Program-made: the position numbers and the translations under genes
Shown: positions 26,036 through 33,844 of the stretch, in pieces
How positions within the stretch are numbered: position 1 is the stretch's first letter
Layout of the letters: each line of letters starts with the position of its first letter
NCBI GenBank assembly: GCA_009775095.1
Contig: VSOZ01000010.1
Coordinates: 4,306 to 68,305, forward strand
Origin: Muribaculum sp.
GTDB lineage: Bacteria > Bacteroidota > Bacteroidia > Bacteroidales > Muribaculaceae
Direction: 5' to 3'
Length of the DNA: 64,000 nt
Notes under the pieces: generated by a model
What the model was told of the DNA's origin: nothing
Seen by the model: only the letters and a program-made list of their open reading frames with translations
Database searches by the model: none

Positions 26036-27802
26036 CTATTGCAGAGTCAAGTGAAGGTCTTCAATCAAGGTATTCAAGTAAGGATGGTTTTGCCTCATAA
26101 CCGCAAATACTTCGGAGTCGGTCAATGAAGTCACCGTAGCCTTGCCTTTATTAAGCACAATTTCTAATTTTATATAATCATTATCAAGACGTGTACGCAA
26201 CTCCGACATCAGGATATCCATCGACTGCGCTATAGCGTCGCGTATAGCTTCACTCTCTACGGTCACTCCAAATCGAGTCGCTTCCACACGCACTGGGATC
26301 GCCAATCTCATGGCATTGATAAGTAAATGCTCCTTAGGATGAGCCTCAATGATAGCGCCCCACGCCGCTTTCAACTGATCGTCGGTAAAGGCCGATGAAC
26401 GCCGCGGCTTATTGTCAACCATACTCTCCTCATCCCCCTCATGACGACTGGCCGATGATTTCAAAGAAAGTCCGGGAGTACGCAGTGTAGTGGTGCGTTG
26501 CCGGTCGATAGTCTTTGGAGCCGGCACATAATCGGCCCGAGGCGCTCCCGCCGCAGGGGCCTTAACAGGAGCCGGACCATAAGTTGCCGGAGGTGCGGCG
26601 GTAGCCTGTTTAGGTGCCGTTTGCGGCGACGGAGCAACATTATGCGGTGCGTTGTCCTTTGCTATAGGACGTAACCGCCCCTCTCCTGCACCGCTTTCAC
26701 CGGGCGAGGGGCTGAGCAATTGGCACAGCTTTATCAACGTAAGCTCCACAAGGAGCTGTTTGTTGGAGGCCATGCGATAATTAAGGTCAGCATCGTTGCA
26801 TAAATCCATGGCCTTATACAAGAATGCAGGCGTGCATTTGGCAGCCACCGCCGCCATAGCCGCACGAGCTTCGTCGCTCGCTTCAAGGAGTACTACAGTC
26901 GAGGGATCGCGTGCCACCATAAGGTCGCGAAAATGAGCGGCAAGCCCGTTTATAAAAAACTGGGAGTCAAAACCCTTGTCGCGTATCTCCTTGTATATAA
27001 GAAGAGCCGCCGGTACATCGCCCGTAAGAAACGCGTCGACCAGACGGTCGTAGTATTCGTAGTCAAGTATATTAAGATTATCTACTGTAGAGCGGTATGT
27101 GACATTGCCCATCGACGAAGCTGCCACTTGATCAAATATCGACAGAGCGTCGCGCATAGCACCGTCAGCTTTGCGCGCAATGACATTGAGCGCTGCCGGC
27201 TCGACCGATATGCTCTCCTCGCCCGCGATATACTGCAGATGCTCCACCATGTCCTGTATAGTGATGCGGTTGAAGTCATATATCTGACACCGCGACAGTA
27301 TGGTAGGTATAATCTTATGCTTCTCCGTAGTGGCAAGTATAAAAATCACATAGGCCGGCGGCTCCTCCAATGTCTTAAGAAAAGCATTGAACGCCTGCGT
27401 TGACAGCATATGCACCTCATCGACGATAAACACGCGATAACGGGCGTTGACCGGTGGCACCTGAACCTGCTCGGTAAGCTCGCGCATATAATCGACACCG
27501 TTGTTTGATGCGGCGTCAAGCTCAACGATATTTAAAGAATTGCCTTTATTAAACTCACGGCACGACACGCACTCATTGCATGCCTCACCGTCGGGAGTAC
27601 GATGCTCACAGTTTATCGTCTTTGCAAAAATACGCGCACAAGAGGTCTTTCCCACCCCACGTGAGCCACAGAACAGATAGGCGTGTGCCAGCCTGTCTTT
27701 GCTTATAGAATTCTTGAGCGTCGTGGTAAGCGCTTTCTGCCCCACTACGCTGCTGAATGTAGCCGGCCTGTATTTTCGGGCCGATACTATATAGTTTTCC
27801 AT
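26036..27802 (-). CDS. dnaX: DNA polymerase III subunit gamma/tau
   Basis: 588 residues, the clamp-loader ATPase. It has Walker A GSRGVGKT (46-53), the zinc module Cys65/75/78/81, Walker B VDEVH (127-131) and the TILSRCQIYDF sensor region. A Pro/Ala-rich linker follows at about 365-440 and then a tau-type C-terminal domain. Nothing in the sequence settles whether a shorter gamma form is made. The promoter box (27821-27828) is back-to-back with that of the GNAT gene. Confidence 0.95.
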   Translation of the reverse strand: MENYIVSARKYRPATFSSVVGQKALTTTLKNSISKDRLAHAYLFCGSRGVGKTSCARIFAKTINCEHRTPDGEACNECVSCREFNKGNSLNIVELDAASNNGVDYMRELTEQVQVPPVNARYRVFIVDEVHMLSTQAFNAFLKTLEEPPAYVIFILATTEKHKIIPTILSRCQIYDFNRITIQDMVEHLQYIAGEESISVEPAALNVIARKADGAMRDALSIFDQVAASSMGNVTYRSTVDNLNILDYEYYDRLVDAFLTGDVPAALLIYKEIRDKGFDSQFFINGLAAHFRDLMVARDPSTVVLLEASDEARAAMAAVAAKCTPAFLYKAMDLCNDADLNYRMASNKQLLVELTLIKLCQLLSPSPGESGAGEGRLRPIAKDNAPHNVAPSPQTAPKQATAAPPATYGPAPVKAPAAGAPRADYVPAPKTIDRQRTTTLRTPGLSLKSSASRHEGDEESMVDNKPRRSSAFTDDQLKAAWGAIIEAHPKEHLLINAMRLAIPVRVEATRFGVTVESEAIRDAIAQSMDILMSELRTRLDNDYIKLEIVLNKGKATVTSLTDSEVFAVMRQNHPYLNTLIEDLHLTLQ

Positions 27803-27820
27803 TTGTGTTACTTTCTCCTA

Positions 27821-27828
27821 CAAATATA
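27821..27828 (-). promoter_or_regulatory. -7 box of dnaX
   Basis: The minus strand reads TATATTTG. The divergent GNAT -7 box begins only 24 bp away. Confidence 0.5.
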
Positions 27829-27851
27829 ATACATATATTTCACAAAAACTT

Positions 27852-27859
27852 TACCTTTG
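27852..27859 (+). promoter_or_regulatory. -7 box of the GNAT gene
   Basis: TACCTTTG matches TAnnTTTG, 18 nt before the ATG at 27877. It excludes an upstream start at 27805. Confidence 0.55.
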
Positions 27860-27876
27860 CCGCAAATTTAAGAGAT

Positions 27877-28359
27877 ATGTTACGCAAAGTCAAGTTTACC
27901 GACGCTACCGATATAACGGCCATATACAACCGTTACATAGACGAAACCACGATATCTTTCGAAACCGAATGCCTGACCGAAGATAAAATGCTGAGACGTA
28001 TACGTGACATATCGGAAAAGTATCCTTATTTCGTATGGGAAGAGAACGGCAAAACAGTCGGCTACTGCTATGCGCATCAATGGAAAGAGCGGGCCGCCTA
28101 TTCCCGCACATTGGAAACAACAATATACATTGATAAGGCGTGGCACCGACACGGTATAGGGCGCCGACTTATGGAAGCACTCATTAATGAATGCCGAGCC
28201 AAAAACTATCACGCGCTTGTAGCATGCATAACCGGCGACAATGAAGCAAGTATAAAAATGCACGAGCGACTCGGCTTCAAGAAAGTATCTTGTTTCAAGG
28301 AAGTGGGTTACAAACACGGCCGCATACTCGACGTCGTCGACCTCGAATTGCTGCTATAA
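27877..28359 (+). CDS. GNAT family N-acetyltransferase
   Basis: 160 residues from the ATG at 27877, where homology begins (MLRKVKFTDATDITAIYNRYI). A longer reading from 27805 passes through the promoter. The acetyl-CoA loop is RHGIGRRLMEAL. The segments ETECLTED, VWEENGKTVGYCYAHQWK and NEASIKMHERLGFKKV are typical of the phosphinothricin/methionine-sulfoximine acetyltransferase (Pat/MddA) group. It probably acetylates an amino-acid-like toxic compound. It is monocistronic and divergent from dnaX. Confidence 0.85.
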   Translation: MLRKVKFTDATDITAIYNRYIDETTISFETECLTEDKMLRRIRDISEKYPYFVWEENGKTVGYCYAHQWKERAAYSRTLETTIYIDKAWHRHGIGRRLMEALINECRAKNYHALVACITGDNEASIKMHERLGFKKVSCFKEVGYKHGRILDVVDLELLL

Positions 28360-28368
28360 CAGCAGTAA

Positions 28369-29616
28369 TTATGCCAGCGAATCAAGAAGCGGTTTTATGT
28401 CACCGTATATAATCTCAGTAGCGCCAAGTTTAGACTTTACATATCGGGCTGCATTTTCACCACATTCAGCCAGATATTCTTTATCGGTCAACAACCGGTC
28501 AAGTATCTCCACAAACCGTGCATTGTCGCTAAACGTAAACGCGCCCTTGACGTCGATCAGATCATATGCCTCTTTGAACTTATGATAGTTGGGGCCGAAG
28601 AGCACCGGCATACCATAAACCGCGGCCTCGTTTATATTATGTATGCTGACTCCGAAGCCTCCGCCCACATAAGCGATATCGCCATAACTATACGTGCTTG
28701 ACAACTTTCCGTAACCGTCTATTATCAGGCAGTCGGCCTCACGCGCTTCCTCCGGAGTAGCTGACGACAAGCGACATGACTTACGGTCAAGTTTCCGTTC
28801 TATATCAGCAAGACGTTTAGGCTCCACTTCATGAGGAGCAATAATCAACTTCAACTCGGGGTGAGAGTTAAAATATGGTATCAGATAATCTTCATCCGGA
28901 GGCCATGTACTTCCCGCGACTATAGTCACCGGTGCTTTATCGACAAAAGCGGATGCCTGCGGTATATCCACGCAACTGCGCATGATGTCGGTCACACGGT
29001 CAAAGCGCGTATCACCGGCGATAGTGACATTGGTCACTTCTATACCGGCAAGCAACTGACGCGAGCGTTCGTCCTGAACATAAACATGCGTATAACAACG
29101 CAACATATTGCGGAACATCACTCCCCACGGTTTGAAAAATATCTGTGAAGGGCGAAATATCGACGATATTATATAAGTGGGAACACTGCGCCGTTTAAGT
29201 TCCTGAAGATAATTGCCCCAGAACTCATACTTTACAAAAACGGCCATGCAGGGATTGACGATGTCAAGAAACTCCTTGACACGCGACTTCACATCAAGCG
29301 GCAAATAGCACACGGCATCGACTTCGCTGAAGTTTTTACGCACCTCATAGCCTGACGGAGAGAAAAATGTGAGCAAAATCTTTATCCCGGGATTTTCACG
29401 ACGTATCTTCTCTATAAGCGGACGTCCTTGTTCAAACTCACCAAGCGATGCGGCATGAATCCATACATAAGGCTTGTCGGACTGTATTTTCCCACGCAGA
29501 TAATCAAGAGCCTCTTTCTGACCTTTCCGCAGTTTTTTGATCTTTTCGCTTTTCAGAGCGCCGAGACTTATCCCGGCGTCAAAAGCGCGCATTCCCAAAT
29601 TATATAACGGGTTCAT
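28369..29616 (-). CDS. waaA: 3-deoxy-D-manno-octulosonic acid transferase
   Basis: 415 residues. WaaA (KdtA) adds Kdo to lipid A precursors at the inner membrane during LPS synthesis. The family landmarks are present: WIHAASLGEFEQGRPLIE near residue 55, AGSTWPPDEDYL in the middle, and the GGGFGVSIHNINEAAVYGMPVLFGPNY-type nucleotide-sugar site (written here as landmarks). It starts 9 nt after gltX, so the two are cotranscribed. Confidence 0.93.
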   Translation of the reverse strand: MNPLYNLGMRAFDAGISLGALKSEKIKKLRKGQKEALDYLRGKIQSDKPYVWIHAASLGEFEQGRPLIEKIRRENPGIKILLTFFSPSGYEVRKNFSEVDAVCYLPLDVKSRVKEFLDIVNPCMAVFVKYEFWGNYLQELKRRSVPTYIISSIFRPSQIFFKPWGVMFRNMLRCYTHVYVQDERSRQLLAGIEVTNVTIAGDTRFDRVTDIMRSCVDIPQASAFVDKAPVTIVAGSTWPPDEDYLIPYFNSHPELKLIIAPHEVEPKRLADIERKLDRKSCRLSSATPEEAREADCLIIDGYGKLSSTYSYGDIAYVGGGFGVSIHNINEAAVYGMPVLFGPNYHKFKEAYDLIDVKGAFTFSDNARFVEILDRLLTDKEYLAECGENAARYVKSKLGATEIIYGDIKPLLDSLA

Positions 29617-29625
29617 CGCGTGGAT

Positions 29626-31149
29626 TTATATTTTTATTCTTTCAACGCCTTTCTTTATGCGTGCCACAGTCTCGTCCTTGCCGAGAAGTTCGGTTATGTC
29701 AAACATATGGGGCCCTTTGCATTCGCCGACCACTGTAAGACGGAAAGCATTCATGACATTGCCAAGATGATAGCCCTTTGATGCTATCCAGTCAAGCACA
29801 ACCGGCTCGGCTGCCTTGCTGCCGAAGTCGGGAAGCGCAAGCAGCACATCGACAAGCTCACCCATAATGCGGGGAGTATCTTCGCTCCAACGTTTTTTAA
29901 CGTCCTTTGCGCTGTACTCTTCAGGCGCGACAAAGAAGAATTTAGTCTGATCCCAAAGGTCTTTAACAAAGTATATACGTCCTTTTACAAGGCCTACTAC
30001 ACGAGCGAGCAACTCATCGCTGTAATCGTCGGGGTTAACACCATGCTGACGCAGAACCGGCTTGAACAGCTCAGCAAGACGCTCGTCAGAAAGTTTTTGC
30101 AGATATTCATGATTAAACCAGCGCCCTTTTTCATAATCAAACTTGGCTCCGGCTTTGGAGCAATGAGAAAAGTCAAATTTATCTATAAGCTCGTCCATTG
30201 ACATGATCTCGGTATCATCGCCGGGATTCCATCCGAGAAGAGCAAGGAAGTTAACCACTGCTTCAGGCAGATAACCCGACTCACGATAACCGGACGATAT
30301 CTCTCCACCCTCGGGATGCCACTCAAGCGGAAATACGGGAAATCCGAGTCGATCACCGTCGCGCTTGCTCAGCTTGCCTTTGCCGTCGGGCTTGAGCAAC
30401 AGCGGCAGATGCACAAACTTAGGTGCAGTGTCGCTCCATCCGAAAGCCTCGTAAAGCAGTACGTGCAACGGAGCCGAAGGCAGCCATTCCTCGCCACGTA
30501 TGACATGAGTCACTTCCATCAGGTGGTCATCAACTATGTTGGCAAGGTGATATGTAGGCAGATCATCGGCGCTTTTGTATATGACCTTATCGTCAAGTAT
30601 CGATGAATTTATAGTAACTTTTCCTCGCAAAAGGTCATCTACAACGACATCGCGACCCGGCTCGACCTTGAAACGCACGACATACTGCGTACCTTCATCG
30701 ATAAGACGCTTAACTTCATCATCGGGCATAGACAGAGAATTCCGCATCGACATTCGGGTCGAGGCGTCATATTGGAAATTAGCCACTTCCGACCGCTTGG
30801 CCTCAAGTTCGGCGGGAGTATCAAATGCTATATATGCCTTACCGTTATCAAGCAAAATCTTAACATGTTCACGATATATGTCGCGACGCTCGCTCTGCTT
30901 GTAAGGGCCGTAAGCTCCGCCTTCGCGCACACCCTCGTCAATACCTATTCCGAGCCAAGCAAGCGACTCGTTGATATAATCCTCGGCTCCGGGTACAAAC
31001 CGGTTGGAGTCCGTATCCTCGATGCGCAATATCATATCGCCACCATGTTTGCGGGCAAAAAGGTAATTGTACAGAGCGGTTCTTACACCGCCTATATGCA
31101 GGGGTCCTGTGGGAGAAGGAGCAAATCTTACTCTGACTTTACGGTCCAT
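29626..31149 (-). CDS. gltX: Glutamate--tRNA ligase
   Basis: 507 residues, a class I aminoacyl-tRNA synthetase. The HIGH box is HIGG (18-21, within PSPTGPLHIGG) and the KMSKS box is KLSKRDGD. The discriminating form (GltX) is supported by the full anticodon-binding C-terminal half. It is the first gene of the gltX-waaA pair, with a -7 box at 31176-31183. Confidence 0.96.
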   Translation of the reverse strand: MDRKVRVRFAPSPTGPLHIGGVRTALYNYLFARKHGGDMILRIEDTDSNRFVPGAEDYINESLAWLGIGIDEGVREGGAYGPYKQSERRDIYREHVKILLDNGKAYIAFDTPAELEAKRSEVANFQYDASTRMSMRNSLSMPDDEVKRLIDEGTQYVVRFKVEPGRDVVVDDLLRGKVTINSSILDDKVIYKSADDLPTYHLANIVDDHLMEVTHVIRGEEWLPSAPLHVLLYEAFGWSDTAPKFVHLPLLLKPDGKGKLSKRDGDRLGFPVFPLEWHPEGGEISSGYRESGYLPEAVVNFLALLGWNPGDDTEIMSMDELIDKFDFSHCSKAGAKFDYEKGRWFNHEYLQKLSDERLAELFKPVLRQHGVNPDDYSDELLARVVGLVKGRIYFVKDLWDQTKFFFVAPEEYSAKDVKKRWSEDTPRIMGELVDVLLALPDFGSKAAEPVVLDWIASKGYHLGNVMNAFRLTVVGECKGPHMFDITELLGKDETVARIKKGVERIKI

Positions 31150-31175
31150 TTCGTTAAATTATTAAAAAAGCACCG

Positions 31176-31183
31176 CAAAGTTA
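31176..31183 (-). promoter_or_regulatory. -7 box of gltX
   Basis: The minus strand reads TAACTTTG, 27 nt before the ATG. Confidence 0.5.
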
Positions 31184-31259
31184 AGAATTTATTGCGAGAT
31201 AAACCATACTAAAATCCATTATGTCGTTGAGGTTGCGGCGACAAACGACTTATATGGAC

Positions 31260-32039
31260 TTATTGTACTTTTGTCGCTCCCGTAAAAAAGGCGTGCACCT
31301 TGCCCAACGGGAGCTGTCCTTCGAGCTTAACGGGTATGCGCGCGGCATCGGTACTTATCCAAGTATCCATGGCGTCGGAGGTGGTCTTACCCCTCATGGT
31401 AAATGTAAACGACAGGCGGTAGGTCTGCCAACGGCGCCCGTTAAGATTCACATTCTCTACACCACAATAGCGTACACTAAGCTGCTCGACGTTACGACCG
31501 GAGAATACATTAAGATTTATCGTGGCACCGGGCTTCATATCGGCGAAACCAATCGTGCGCAGATAGTAAAACACCGACAGCATGTCGACCGTCAGCCCGG
31601 TAGCGTGCAATACAGTATCGGACCGCACAATAGGCCCACCGTTGCGTGAGCGCTCGCGAAGCGCATCGCCGATTACCTCATTGCCGTTACGCTTGTATGT
31701 CACCACATCGTAATTATACTGGGCACCTTCATGGGTAATCTTCTTGTATACCGTAGGCAAACACGACGGACGCGTCATGACCGACTTAAGAGTGTCGCGC
31801 ACCATAAATACCTTATCGGCCCACGGCACAGTCTTGGCGGCAAGCTGAGCATAATAATTATCTGCATCGCTGCGGAGCGACAACACCGCCGTAGCCGCTT
31901 CCTTGTTTATGATGCCCCATTTATAAAGTATCACATAATTAAGGTCCTCGTCAGGCAGTTCGACAACAGCCATAGCCGTCGAAGCTACAGTGAGCGACAG
32001 AGCCAACGCCAATATGCGCAAACATCTCAATCCAATCAT
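31260..32039 (-). CDS. DUF3108 domain protein, exported
   Basis: 259 residues with a signal peptide (about 1-24, ending STAMAV). The body fits DUF3108: YVILYKWGIINKEAATAVLSL near the start, a central RSDTVLHATGLTVDMLSVFYYL, and WISTDAARIPVKLEG near the end. DUF3108 proteins are periplasmic proteins of unknown role. Their predicted fold resembles the LolA/LolB-like half-barrel (family knowledge; inference here). It lies 9 nt after tdk on the same strand. Confidence 0.8.
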   Translation of the reverse strand: MIGLRCLRILALALSLTVASTAMAVVELPDEDLNYVILYKWGIINKEAATAVLSLRSDADNYYAQLAAKTVPWADKVFMVRDTLKSVMTRPSCLPTVYKKITHEGAQYNYDVVTYKRNGNEVIGDALRERSRNGGPIVRSDTVLHATGLTVDMLSVFYYLRTIGFADMKPGATINLNVFSGRNVEQLSVRYCGVENVNLNGRRWQTYRLSFTFTMRGKTTSDAMDTWISTDAARIPVKLEGQLPLGKVHAFFTGATKVQ

Positions 32040-32048
32040 AGGCCGTTT

Positions 32049-32684
32049 TTATTCAATAAACGGGAGCGAGTGACGTGTGGACTGCTCGATACGCTTGTTT
32101 CGCCAACATTTGCGGCACACGGCTATGTAGCGGTCATCGCCGCCTATCTCAAGCTGGTCGCCCTCAACGACAAAGTCGCCCGCCGCGTCTATGCGCGCGT
32201 TGACAATCGTCTTGCGCCCGCATGTACAAGTACTTTTAATCTCGTCAATCGTATCGGCAATCTCAAAAAGCCGTCTCGAACCCTCAAAAAGTTTAGTCTG
32301 GAAATCGGTACGCAGCCCGTAGCAAAGCACGTTGCTACCGTAATCGTCAACAATTCTGGCCAACTGGTCAACCTGCTCTGCCGACAGGAACTGCGCCTCG
32401 TCAATCAAGAACCAATCGATAACCGTCATCGTCTCCTCAAACATCTCCTGCGCCATCATATAAAGATCGGTATCGGGATATATCCACCTGCACTTGCGCT
32501 CTATGCCTATGCGTGACCGTATCACATTGTCTTTCTCACGGGTATCGACAATAGGCTTAAGACACGCATAAGTCATGTTTCGCTCCTCAAAATTGTAAGC
32601 GGTCGTCAACAAAAGCGCAGTCTTTGCCGACCCCATAGTGCCATAACGGAAATATAATTTACCCTTCCGGTTCATATGATGCAA
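32049..32684 (-). CDS. tdk: Thymidine kinase
   Basis: 211 residues, a TK1-like type II enzyme that phosphorylates thymidine for salvage. The P-loop is GTMGSAKT (15-22), where the usual Gly before Lys is Ala. The DE pair of Walker B is in FLIDEAQFL, and the zinc site is formed by CTCG and CRKC. Starts at Met1 or Met4 are both possible. The variant P-loop is unusual, but the rest of the core is intact. Confidence 0.92.
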   Translation of the reverse strand: MHHMNRKGKLYFRYGTMGSAKTALLLTTAYNFEERNMTYACLKPIVDTREKDNVIRSRIGIERKCRWIYPDTDLYMMAQEMFEETMTVIDWFLIDEAQFLSAEQVDQLARIVDDYGSNVLCYGLRTDFQTKLFEGSRRLFEIADTIDEIKSTCTCGRKTIVNARIDAAGDFVVEGDQLEIGGDDRYIAVCRKCWRNKRIEQSTRHSLPFIE

Positions 32685-32783
32685 TATTTATTTAAAACGT
32701 AAAATTATACAGAATAGTTGAATTTACCGACTTCAATCGCTATTTTTTCACAAAAGCCATAACTTTCACAATCGTATAAATAC

Positions 32784-32811
32784 AAAAAGAGTGCTCGGAA
32801 GCACTCTTTTT
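32784..32811. terminator. Terminator ending the PUL operon
   Basis: AAAAAGAGTGCT (32784-32795) pairs with AGCACTCTTTTT (32800-32811), with loop CGGA. It is near-perfect and bidirectional, 59 nt past the stop of the GH43 gene. Confidence 0.92.
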
Positions 32812-32869
32812 GCCAAACCTAATTCAACTATCTAACCTTAAACACAATTCTTATAATAAAGAAAGTCTT

Positions 32870-33844
32870 TCAATGTTTTTTCATAATCCTACGAGGTGCA
32901 ACACCCTCAAATGTCATCTTTACGGGCTTTATAAAGCCGTCCGCATCAAATTCAAGACGGTCTATGCACGTGACTCTGTGGTCGCGACCGTCATCGCCCA
33001 AAGGACGTCGGTGGTACACGATGTAATACTCTTCCGTATCGGGAATATGCAGCACTGAATGATGTCCGGCACCGGTAGCCACTTTTTCATCCTGCCACAA
33101 TATTTTTCCTATACGTACAAAAGGGCCGAGCGGATTATCGGCTATGGCATATGCCACCGAATAATCGGGGCCGCCCCATCCGCCCTCGCTCCACATGAAG
33201 TAATACTTTCCGTCACGTTTGAGCATAAAGGGTCCTTCAACGTAGTTTTCAGGAGTAATCTCCTTATAGATCTCGCCATTGTCAAACGGAACAAGCCCGG
33301 TGAAATCATCGTTAAGTCTCACGACATTGCAGTGCCCCCATCCGCCATAGAACATATAGTGAGCACCGTCATCGTCACGAAACACAAACTGGTCGATAGG
33401 CTGTGCGCCATTTACGATAGCATTGATAAGAGGCTTGCCGATCAAGTCGCGATACGGACCTTCAGGTCGAGTACTTACCGACACTCCTATCCCCCCTATC
33501 TCGCCTTCATGCACATCATTAGCACCGAAAAACAGATAGTACAGCCCGTTATTGCGTATTACCGAAGGCGCCCACATGCACTTGTTGGCCCACTTTACTT
33601 CAGCGGTATCAATAACAGCATGATGACGAGTCCAATTCACAAGGTCTTTGGACGAAAAACAATCAATAAATGTCTGTTTTTCATACACATCGCTCCATGT
33701 GGGGTATATCCAATATGTATCGTCATATATGATGCCTTCCGGATCGGCATACCAACCCTCTATAACGGGGTTGGCCGCCTTCGAGACAGAAGACCCGGCT
33801 CCAAGAGCGGCCATAAAAAGACATATTATACTACGCCATTTCAT
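32870..33844 (-). CDS. Glycoside hydrolase family 43 protein
   Basis: 324 residues with a signal peptide (about 1-23). It is a five-bladed beta-propeller of the GH43 type. The expected catalytic residues are visible: base Asp34 in GWYADPEG, the pKa-modulating Asp in QPIDQFVF, and the acid Glu in YVEGPFMLKR. Blade-start motifs such as WAPSVIRNNGLYYLFFG support this. GH43 enzymes are mostly arabinofuranosidases or xylosidases, and the specificity here cannot be told. It is the last gene of the PUL operon and overlaps GH92 by 4 nt. It has no added CBM. Confidence 0.9.
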   Translation of the reverse strand: MKWRSIICLFMAALGAGSSVSKAANPVIEGWYADPEGIIYDDTYWIYPTWSDVYEKQTFIDCFSSKDLVNWTRHHAVIDTAEVKWANKCMWAPSVIRNNGLYYLFFGANDVHEGEIGGIGVSVSTRPEGPYRDLIGKPLINAIVNGAQPIDQFVFRDDDGAHYMFYGGWGHCNVVRLNDDFTGLVPFDNGEIYKEITPENYVEGPFMLKRDGKYYFMWSEGGWGGPDYSVAYAIADNPLGPFVRIGKILWQDEKVATGAGHHSVLHIPDTEEYYIVYHRRPLGDDGRDHRVTCIDRLEFDADGFIKPVKMTFEGVAPRRIMKKH

